Positions 6,816 through 11,716 of a DNA stretch of 11,716 nucleotides are shown here, in pieces. The notes below the pieces were generated by a model that made no database searches, had not been told where the DNA came from, and saw nothing but the letters and a program-made list of their open reading frames with translations. Within the stretch, counting starts at the first letter, position 1. Each line of letters opens with the position of its first letter. Position numbers and translations under genes: made by a program. This stretch comes from Bordetella parapertussis (GTDB taxonomy: Bacteria; Pseudomonadota; Gammaproteobacteria; Burkholderiales; Burkholderiaceae_D), in the NCBI GenBank assembly GCA_945867725.1, contig CAMBJI010000032.1:1-11716 (forward strand), read 5' to 3'.

Positions 6816-7066
6816 CTCTGTGGCTGACACCCCATGCGCGCGAGGATCTGGATTACTGGCGCCAGTCTCAGCCGGCCGTGGCCGCACGCGTGGAAAAACT
6901 GCTAGATCGGCTGGTGGCCGGCGAGAAACTGCCAGACTTGGGCCATACCCAGCTAGAATTCGGACTTGTTTCTCTGATGTCGTTCAAAATCGCGCCCGAG
7001 CACCGGCTGGTACTCGAAACGCTGGGTGACGATCTGATCATGCATCAATGCCGTTTTCATTATTGA
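6812..7066 (+). CDS. YoeB-family toxin (putative mRNA interferase)
   Basis: This 84-residue protein has the same length as E. coli YoeB, a ribosome-dependent endoribonuclease that cuts mRNA in the A site. It aligns without gaps: MTLWLTPHAREDLDYW at the N-terminus, IAPEHRLVLE (60-69) for YoeB's ITEEHRLVY, and the C-terminal CRFHY (80-84) for CRYHY. Thus the catalytic equivalents R65, H83 and Y84 are present. In the ungapped alignment the YoeB general base E46 is replaced by T46 (with E49 three residues on), R59 by lysine and W56 by methionine, so activity may differ or be weak. It starts inside the antitoxin stop codon and ends 15 bases before the DUF484 gene, so it likely shares a transcript with DUF484 and xerC. 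Confidence 0.85.
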   Translation: MTLWLTPHAREDLDYWRQSQPAVAARVEKLLDRLVAGEKLPDLGHTQLEFGLVSLMSFKIAPEHRLVLETLGDDLIMHQCRFHY

Positions 7067-7081
7067 ACACTTGCCAAACTC

Positions 7082-7720
7082 ATGACTGAACACACAGACG
7101 CTCAAGCGGTTGCCGACTACCTCGCAGAGCATCCGGAATTTTTTGAAGACAACCCCGAGCTTACGGCTAGCCTGAAGCTGAGCTCGGCTCTCGGTGGTCG
7201 CACGATATCGCTGCAGGATCGCCAGGTTGAAGTGTTGCGAGAAAAAATCCGTCAGCTCGAGTTGAAGCTCGCCAATCTAATGCGTATCGCGCAAGATAAT
7301 GACGCCATTATCGCCAACTTCCATCAATGGACCTTGCAGCTGTGGCGCTCTCAAGACGCCAATGATCTGGGCGAGGCGGTTGCGAAAACACTGAAAGATG
7401 CCTTCGATCTGCCTGAGGCTACTCTGCGTCTATGGGACCACTGTACTGATGCAGGCGATGCGCGCGCATTTGCCGATCAGCTCAAGGCACCGTATTGCGG
7501 CGCAGCGAGTGGCAAGCCGGGCCTTACCTGGCTGGCCAATGCCGCTGCGATGCAATCCGCAGCGCTCATTCCATTGCGCAAACCCGACAGCGAGCAAAGC
7601 ATCGGTTTACTGGTGCTGGCATCGCCTGATGCGCAACGATTCAGCAGCGACATGGCCACCGATGTGCTGTCACGCATCGGAGAAACAGCAAGCGCGGTGC
7701 TGGAAGGACTGGTTGACTGA
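7082..7720 (+). CDS. DUF484 family protein
   Basis: This is a 212-residue member of the DUF484 family, which has no firmly established function but is very often encoded between dapF and xerC in proteobacteria (yigA in E. coli). The signature N-terminus is plain: VADYLAEHPEFFEDNPEL (10-27), then GGRTISLQDRQVEVLREKIRQLELKLANLMRIAQDND (38-74), a probable coiled coil. The remainder (about 90-210) has the look of a GAF-like sensory domain, ending DVLSRIGETASAVLEGL. ATG at 7082 matches the family start, although no ribosome site is obvious. It follows the toxin gene by 15 bases and is four bases from the xerC start used here, so all four genes are probably cotranscribed. The link to XerC is inferred from neighbourhood only. 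Confidence 0.9.
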   Translation: MTEHTDAQAVADYLAEHPEFFEDNPELTASLKLSSALGGRTISLQDRQVEVLREKIRQLELKLANLMRIAQDNDAIIANFHQWTLQLWRSQDANDLGEAVAKTLKDAFDLPEATLRLWDHCTDAGDARAFADQLKAPYCGAASGKPGLTWLANAAAMQSAALIPLRKPDSEQSIGLLVLASPDAQRFSSDMATDVLSRIGETASAVLEGLVD

Positions 7721-7724
7721 TTCC

Positions 7725-8696
7725 GTGAGCACCAAGGGCGACACGGAACAGATCGCAGCCTACCTGCAGTATTTGCAGACCCAGCGCAAACTCTCTGACC
7801 ACACGCTGGACAGTTATCGTCGCGATCTCCATCAACTGCAAAGCCTAGCGGCAGAAAAATCAAGTACCGCATTACCGGCACTCACTCAGGTCGATATCCG
7901 CCGCTTTGCAAGTCAGCTACATGCACGTGGCCTCACAGGCAGTTCGATTGCGCGCAAACTCTCTGCGTGGCGCGGTTTTTATCAATGGCTGGCTCAGCAC
8001 CAGACCTTGCGCGCCAATCCAACCGACGGCGTGAAAGCACCGAAGCGTGCGAAGACTCTGCCCAAGGCGCTGGGGGTAGACGATGCCGTGCGGCTGGTAT
8101 CGGCACAATCTGGGCCAGGCAGTACCGAAGAGGATCCGCTCACTCGTTTATGCAATCAGGCTATGTTCGAGTTGCTGTACTCCAGTGGCCTGCGCGTGTC
8201 CGAACTGACCTCGCTGGACAAGCAGTACGTGAAAACACCCGCGCATGTGTCGGCAGGCTGGATCGACTTCGATGCGGCTGAAGTCACCGTGACCGGCAAG
8301 GGCAACAAACGCCGTAGCGTGCCCGTCGGCGCAGCCGCTATCGCCGCGCTACGGCAATGGCTGGTCGTGCGCGATACGATCGCCAAGCCAACAAGCCCTG
8401 TCGATCCTCATGCGTTATTCATCACGGCGCGCGGTCGGCGCGTCACGCCACGCGTTGTGCAGACACGTATCAAAGCGCTGGCGCAATCGCTGGGCATACC
8501 GGCCGATGTCCATCCGCATGTACTAAGACATTCGTTTGCATCGCATGTGCTGCAATCCTCGGGCGACCTGCGTGCAGTGCAGGAAATGCTGGGGCATTCG
8601 TCGATTGCGTCGACACAGGTATACACTTCACTGGATTTTCAGCGACTGGCGCAGGTCTATGATGCCGCCCATCCGCGTGCTAAAAAACAGAAATAA
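7725..8696 (+). CDS. xerC: Tyrosine recombinase XerC
   Basis: XerC works with XerD at the dif site to resolve chromosome dimers during cell division. The 323-residue product (E. coli 298) has an N-terminal core-binding domain (about 8-95, with LSDHTLDSYRRDL and SSIARKLSAWRGFYQWL). The catalytic domain follows with all active-site residues: R157 (SSGLRVSEL), K192 (TGKGNKRR), H265 and R268 (HVLRHSFASH), H291 (LGHSS) and the nucleophile Y300 (TQVYTS). GTG at 7725 is chosen, four bases after the DUF484 stop. An in-frame TTG at 7713, which overlaps the end of DUF484 and has GGAAGGA at 7702-7708 just before it, is a real alternative adding four residues. The frame is open far upstream, but that part lies inside DUF484. 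No dif-like site was identified in the window. Confidence 0.95.
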   Translation: MSTKGDTEQIAAYLQYLQTQRKLSDHTLDSYRRDLHQLQSLAAEKSSTALPALTQVDIRRFASQLHARGLTGSSIARKLSAWRGFYQWLAQHQTLRANPTDGVKAPKRAKTLPKALGVDDAVRLVSAQSGPGSTEEDPLTRLCNQAMFELLYSSGLRVSELTSLDKQYVKTPAHVSAGWIDFDAAEVTVTGKGNKRRSVPVGAAAIAALRQWLVVRDTIAKPTSPVDPHALFITARGRRVTPRVVQTRIKALAQSLGIPADVHPHVLRHSFASHVLQSSGDLRAVQEMLGHSSIASTQVYTSLDFQRLAQVYDAAHPRAKKQK

Positions 8697-8761
8697 AATC
8701 GCGAACTGTTAACGCTCTGGTTTCATGTCACAACTAATACCTCAGGAAAAATAAGCAGATC

Positions 8762-9808
8762 ATGTCTCTCATTCCCGCTACGATTCTCACCGGCTTTTTG
8801 GGTTCCGGTAAAACCACGCTACTCAACCGCATTTTGCATGAACAACATGGCTATAAAATCGCCGTGATTGAAAACGAATTCGGCGAAGAAAACATCGACA
8901 ATGAAATTCTTGTCCGTGACAGCAATGAACAAATCGTCGAAATGAACAACGGCTGCGTCTGCTGCACCGTGCGCGGCGATCTAATTACTGCTTTGGGCGA
9001 ACTGGCACGCAAACGCAGAGAGGGCGCATTGCAATTCGACCGCGTCGTAATCGAGACCACGGGCTTGGCGAACCCGGGTCCAGTCGCGCAGACTTTTTTC
9101 ATGGATGAAGAAATCGCAACCGACTATCTGCTTGATGGCGTCATCACAGTGGTCGATGCCAGCCATGCGATGCACCAGCTCGACACCTATGAAGAAGCAC
9201 AGCGACAGGCGGGCTTTGCAGATCGCATGCTGATTTCAAAAACGGATCTGGTCACGCCCGATCAAATCATGGCGCTAGAAACGCGCCTCAAGCGCATGAA
9301 TCCACGCGCACCTTTATTACACGCAGATTTCGGCAAGGTAGCGATCTCGGAAATTTTCGATATTCGTGGTTTCAATCTCAATGAGCGCCTGGACATCGAT
9401 CCGGATTTTTTGAAAGCGGAATCGCATGAGCACGATCATGAACATCACTGCAATGATCACTGCGATCACCACGACCATGATCATGCGCATCATCACGGCG
9501 GCAGCCACACGGATGATATTGCAGCGTTTGTCTTTCGCAGCGATCGCGCGTTCGATCCGGCCCGTCTTGAAGAATTTCTCGGCAGCCTGATCAAAGTCTA
9601 TGGTCCGCGCATGCTGCGCTACAAAGGGGTGCTGTGGATGGAAGGCGCTTCCCGCAAAGTGATCTTTCAAGGCGTGCATCAGACCATGGGCAGTGATTTG
9701 GGCGGGCAGTGGGCGGAGACCGAGACGCGAGGTAGCAAAATCGTTTTTATCGGACAAAACTTGCCGAAAGGTATCTTTATCGAGGGTCTGGACCAATGTC
9801 TGGTATAA
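8762..9808 (+). CDS. CobW/COG0523 family GTPase, putative zinc metallochaperone
   Basis: This 348-residue G3E-type GTPase is related to YjiA and the ZNG1/YeiR metallochaperones, which use GTP to place or move metal, often zinc. Visible motifs are the P-loop GFLGSGKTTL (11-20), the metal-binding GCVCC (64-68, CxCC), ETTGLANP (98-105), the guanine-specificity SKTD (159-162), and a CobW C-terminal domain (about 253-347) with LRYKGVLWMEG. Between the domains residues 222-249 form a metal-binding loop with 14 histidines and two cysteines (C230, C234). ATG at 8762 gives the family N-terminus; the ribosome site is weak. It lies 65 bases after xerC and 278 bases before dksA, and a ZnuD-like receptor follows further on, so zinc is the likeliest metal, though cobalt or nickel cannot be excluded. 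Confidence 0.92.
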   Translation: MSLIPATILTGFLGSGKTTLLNRILHEQHGYKIAVIENEFGEENIDNEILVRDSNEQIVEMNNGCVCCTVRGDLITALGELARKRREGALQFDRVVIETTGLANPGPVAQTFFMDEEIATDYLLDGVITVVDASHAMHQLDTYEEAQRQAGFADRMLISKTDLVTPDQIMALETRLKRMNPRAPLLHADFGKVAISEIFDIRGFNLNERLDIDPDFLKAESHEHDHEHHCNDHCDHHDHDHAHHHGGSHTDDIAAFVFRSDRAFDPARLEEFLGSLIKVYGPRMLRYKGVLWMEGASRKVIFQGVHQTMGSDLGGQWAETETRGSKIVFIGQNLPKGIFIEGLDQCLV

Positions 9809-9945
9809 AGTTGGTAAGGTTTCACCCCGGCTGACGCAGCGATCAATATTAAATCTCTTAAAAATCGTGCAAAGCCTGTCCCGTAGCCGGGCAATACGAT
9901 TAAAATAGCCGCCGGTTTCAGCCGGGTGGAGCTAGAGAACCCATA

Positions 9946-9963
9946 TCGTTAGGTAGCTAACGA
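9946..9963 (+). promoter_or_regulatory. Perfect 7-bp hairpin in the long dksA leader
   Basis: TCGTTAG (9946-9952) and CTAACGA (9957-9963) form a perfect stem closed by the loop GTAG. If transcription starts after the TAAAAT at 9901-9906, this hairpin lies in a leader of about 170 bases ahead of dksA. There is no T tract. It may be an operator palindrome or an RNA element. Confidence 0.4.
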
Positions 9964-10049
9964 GTCAGGGTTCAAGGTTTGATAGCGACAACCCGGAACC
10001 ACGGCCCACAGTCTCTGCGCAGCCACAATTTCGCTGCGCCGACAATGGG

Positions 10050-10055
10050 TACAAT
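10050..10055 (+). promoter_or_regulatory. Putative -10 element close to dksA
   Basis: TACAAT, a five-of-six match to the sigma70 -10, lies 31 bases before the GTG start of dksA. No recognisable -35 lies 16-18 bases upstream, so it may depend on an activator or may not be a promoter. Confidence 0.3.
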
Positions 10056-10086
10056 TCACAGATTCGCAGCAACGAGAGCAACTGAC

Positions 10087-10539
10087 GTGGCAACCAATAC
10101 AAAAACCCCTAAAACCGCCGGCATCGACGGTGCTCATCTCACCGAAGAGCAATTGCTCGCAATGGGCGAGAAGGATTACATGAATCCTGCGCAGCTCGCT
10201 TTTTTCAAGGTGCGCCTCCAGCAACTGGAAAAGGATTTGCTGAAAAATGCCGGCGAGACCACCGAGCATTTGCGCGAAACCGTGCTGGTGCCGGATCCCG
10301 CGGATCGCGCCACCATTGAAGAAGAGCACGCCCTTGAGCTTCGGACCCGCGATCGCGAGCGCAAGCTGCTGAAGAAAATTCAGCAATCGCTGGCATCGAT
10401 TGATTCCACCGACTATGGCTGGTGCGAGGAAACTGGCGAGCCCATCGGGATTCCACGATTACTGGCACGTCCTACCGCAACCCTGTCGCTGGAAGCCCAG
10501 CAGCGGCGCGAGCTCAAGCAAAAGCTGTACGGCGACTGA
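10087..10539 (+). CDS. dksA: RNA polymerase-binding transcription factor DksA (single-cysteine type)
   Basis: DksA enters the secondary channel of RNA polymerase and, with ppGpp, represses rRNA promoters and activates biosynthetic ones. The 150-residue product has the conserved globular start (GEKDYMNPAQLAFF, 27-40), a long coiled coil with the tip DPADRA (70-75, keeping the key Asp and Ala) and RDRERKLLKKI (88-98). A zinc-finger-like end contains CEETGEPIG and LLARPTATL. The four metal-ligand positions at canonical spacing read C113, T116, S134 and A137, so only one cysteine of four remains and zinc cannot be held in the usual way. This form is familiar from Burkholderiales. GTG at 10087 gives the expected N-terminal length, with GAGAG upstream; in-frame ATGs at 9979 and 10045 would add unlikely sequence. 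A strong hairpin follows the stop. Confidence 0.95.
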   Translation: MATNTKTPKTAGIDGAHLTEEQLLAMGEKDYMNPAQLAFFKVRLQQLEKDLLKNAGETTEHLRETVLVPDPADRATIEEEHALELRTRDRERKLLKKIQQSLASIDSTDYGWCEETGEPIGIPRLLARPTATLSLEAQQRRELKQKLYGD

Positions 10540-10558
10540 TTCGTCGACTGCACGATGC

Positions 10559-10580
10559 GCCCGGCTGATTCCAGCCGGGC
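10559..10580 (+). terminator. Hairpin after dksA, probable terminator without U tract
   Basis: GCCCGGCTG (10559-10567) pairs perfectly with CAGCCGGGC (10572-10580) over nine GC-rich pairs around the loop ATTC, 20 bases after the dksA stop. No T run follows, so termination would be of the weak or Rho-assisted kind, or the stem protects the mRNA 3' end. Confidence 0.6.
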
Positions 10581-10647
10581 CACCTCTGCTCAGCACTGAT
10601 ATATAGCCAGTAATTCTCGCTATCGCCACTGAGCGGCATTGCCTTCG

Positions 10648-10677
10648 GTGACAACCGTCTGGGATTTGTTGTAGTAT
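10648..10677 (+). promoter_or_regulatory. Putative promoter of the small protein/receptor operon
   Basis: GTGACA (10648-10653, five of six to TTGACA) is followed after 18 bases by TAGTAT (10672-10677, four of six, with the key A and final T). Transcription would begin near 10684, about 40 bases before the small gene. No symmetrical Zur- or Fur-type operator was recognised around it. Confidence 0.4.
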
Positions 10678-10723
10678 CCGCCGATTATATGTTTGTTTTT
10701 TTGTCATTCAATCCGCCAGATAC

Positions 10724-11089
10724 ATGTCATCAACCGTGCTAACTCGCCGAAAAATGCATCGCCCTGCTGCCTTTCTGAGCATGGTTCTGATGCTGAGCCT
10801 GCTGCTGACGCAGTGGCTAGGCTATGCACACGCGATTGCCCATGCGCACAGCCGGAATGACGCGACCACTGTCGAGATATCAAAAGCTGGCGTCGCCGAT
10901 CACCAGAAGGCGGCCAGCGCCTGTGCCGCTTTTGATGCAGCTACCTTGGGCGCAGGTCTGCACTCCCGTGCAATCACACTCTTTGTCGCACCCGCGCCCT
11001 CAGTTGCCCCTGCGCCACTGACCTACACCGGCCATGCGCCGGCCTTTTTTGCCCATTTTTCCTCCCGCGCACCTCCACTGACAGCCTGA
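10724..11089 (+). CDS. Small exported or membrane-anchored protein with histidine cluster, function unknown
   Basis: This 121-residue protein has a charged start (TRRKMHR) and a hydrophobic segment of about 18 residues (16-34, AAFLSMVLMLSLLLTQWLG) that is either an uncleaved anchor or a signal peptide. HAIAHAH (36-42) follows, then SACAAFDAATLGAGL (65-79) with one cysteine, an Ala/Pro-rich linker (89-102) and the end HFSSRAPPLTA. From memory, small proteins with a similar AFDAA block and SRAPP tail occur beside TonB-dependent receptors in Burkholderiales, usually unnamed; this was not verified by a search. The position 70 bases before a ZnuD-like receptor suggests an accessory periplasmic role, perhaps in metal delivery, but that is inference. 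ATG at 10724 is used; ATG at 10754 is an equally possible start that keeps the hydrophobic segment. Neither has a good ribosome site. Confidence 0.7.
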   Translation: MSSTVLTRRKMHRPAAFLSMVLMLSLLLTQWLGYAHAIAHAHSRNDATTVEISKAGVADHQKAASACAAFDAATLGAGLHSRAITLFVAPAPSVAPAPLTYTGHAPAFFAHFSSRAPPLTA

Positions 11090-11104
11090 ACCCCGCATCA
11101 GGAC

Positions 11105-11131
11105 CACCGCCAGCGACGATTCGCTGCGGTG
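11105..11131 (+). promoter_or_regulatory. Hairpin between the small gene and the receptor gene
   Basis: CACCG-CAGCGA pairs with TCGCTG-CGGTG around the loop CGAT, giving 11 pairs with one bulged C (11110). It lies 28 bases before the receptor start, just upstream of its ribosome site, and lacks a T tract. It may set relative expression of the two genes by mRNA processing, or partly attenuate read-through. Confidence 0.5.
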
Positions 11132-11159
11132 CGTGCTTCATTCATCGGTGGAGAAATAC

Positions 11160-11716
11160 ATGAACTTACGCAAGAATTTTCTGGCGCACGCGATCGCCTG
11201 TGCAATTGCAGGTATTGCGGTCACAGCGCACAGTCAGGAACAAACCAAAAGCCTCGCACCCATGATCGTCACTGCCGATCCGTTTGGTGCCAATGAAAAT
11301 GCGATGATTCTGGCGCCAGCCAAAGTGCTATCGGGCAACGAATTACGCAACAAGCTCGGTAGCTCGCTTGGCGACACCTTGGGCAGTGAGCTGGGCGTAA
11401 ACGCTTCGGGATTCAGCACGGGCGCGTCGCGCCCGATTATTCGTGGACTGGACGGGCCGCGCGTAAAGGTCCTGGAAAACGGCATGAGCACTGGCGACCT
11501 GTCGGCAATCTCCAATGACCATGCAGTCGGCAGCGGGATGATGAGTGCAACGCAGATCGAAATTTTGCGTGGTCCCGCAGCCTTACTGTACGGATCGGGA
11601 GCCATTGGTGGGCTGGTCAATATCGTCAATGGCCGTATTCCTACCGTACTCGAGCCCCGCGCCACCGGCGAAGCAGAGCTGCGTTACAGCACCGTCGATC
11701 AAGGCACCGGCCTGAG
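11160..11716 (+). CDS. TonB-dependent outer-membrane receptor, ZnuD-like, 5' part
   Basis: The first 185 codons of a TonB-dependent receptor run off the right edge; such receptors are usually 650-800 residues. There is a signal peptide (MNLRKNFLAHAIACAIAGIA..., probable cleavage after AHS, about residue 25) and a TonB-box-like APMIVTAD (33-40). The plug domain follows with SRPIIRGLDGPRVKVLENGMSTGD (about 90-113), SNDHAV (118-123) and the hallmark QIEILRGPAALLYGSGAIGGLVN (about 132-154). The RG..G.RV.VL.NG..TGD / DHA / EILRGP..LLY.SG / G.IP pattern closely follows the zinc receptor ZnuD of Neisseria. The ATG at 11160 has GGAG (11150-11153) six bases upstream. With the CobW GTPase nearby, zinc import across the outer membrane is the best guess. 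The barrel and its ligand-binding loops are not visible. Confidence 0.93.
   Translation, partial: MNLRKNFLAHAIACAIAGIAVTAHSQEQTKSLAPMIVTADPFGANENAMILAPAKVLSGNELRNKLGSSLGDTLGSELGVNASGFSTGASRPIIRGLDGPRVKVLENGMSTGDLSAISNDHAVGSGMMSATQIEILRGPAALLYGSGAIGGLVNIVNGRIPTVLEPRATGEAELRYSTVDQGTGL

Larger units (their letters stand above)
9809..10086. other. Structured intergenic region upstream of dksA
   Basis: This stretch holds no gene that I can support. It contains a 9-bp inverted repeat with arms CCCGGCTGA (9826-9834) and TCAGCCGGG (9918-9926), AT-rich DNA around 9847-9865, a TAAAAT hexamer (9901-9906) and a perfect hairpin at 9946-9963. A GGGTT/AACCC pair (from about 9968) and a TACAAT (10050-10055) about 30 bases before the dksA start complete it. 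TAAAAT and TACAAT are both plausible -10 elements for dksA, but neither has a good -35 at normal spacing. Confidence 0.5.

Noticed and set aside
8697..8761. Zur box ahead of the CobW gene, judged from GTTAAC and nearby AT-rich bases
   Set aside because: Only the 6-bp palindrome fits; the flanking symmetry of known Zur sites is absent. The same holds for the region 10660-10720.
9317..9796. Long minus-strand open frame within the CobW GTPase gene
   Set aside because: It is antisense to a clear CobW domain; its hydrophobic MIMVVVIAVIIAV stretch is simply the reverse reading of the histidine-rich repeat codons.
10600..10635. Fragments resembling cobalamin riboswitch elements (AGCCAG and GCCACTG) upstream of the receptor operon
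   Set aside because: The two fragments are in the wrong order for the riboswitch, the intervening core and the rest of the fold are missing, and the receptor looks like ZnuD rather than BtuB.

Overview
The window reads as chromosomal DNA of a betaproteobacterium of the order Burkholderiales, most likely Oxalobacteraceae-like (Herminiimonas/Undibacterium type). This rests on three things: the gene set metK, lpxL-type acyltransferases, dapF, DUF484, xerC, CobW GTPase and dksA; a Burkholderia-type trimeric porin; and a DksA with the degenerate single-cysteine zinc-finger site usual in this group. The taxon is inferred from protein resemblance, not from a search. Both ends cut a gene: metK on the left and a TonB-dependent receptor on the right.

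Left part (1-3344). The 5' half of metK (S-adenosylmethionine synthetase) lies on the minus strand. Opposite it run two tandem, overlapping lysophospholipid/lipid A acyltransferase genes and then dapF (diaminopimelate epimerase). The metK/acyltransferase gap has one AT-rich hexamer that can serve as the -10 for both directions, and a bulged hairpin in the metK leader.

Middle part (3345-7081). This looks like an accessory block set into the widespread dapF-DUF484-xerC order. It holds a convergent Sel1-repeat gene, a structured intergenic region, an outer-membrane porin, a highly structured porin 3' region ending in a textbook intrinsic terminator, and a YefM/YoeB-type toxin-antitoxin pair. The toxin gene ends only 15 bases before the DUF484 gene.

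Right part (7082-11716). DUF484 and xerC (tyrosine recombinase for chromosome dimer resolution) form one tight unit. A metal theme follows: a COG0523/CobW GTPase with a CxCC motif and a histidine-rich loop, a DksA that keeps only one of the four zinc-finger cysteines, a small secreted or membrane-anchored histidine-containing protein, and the start of a ZnuD-like TonB-dependent receptor. Together they suggest zinc (or another transition metal) uptake and handling. No convincing Zur box was found by eye.

No tRNA, rRNA, CRISPR array, insertion sequence or prophage was seen. The least explained items are the porin 3' region (possible small RNA), the YoeB-like toxin with a substituted active-site position, inverted-repeat structures around dksA, and hairpins in the leaders of metK, the porin and the receptor.
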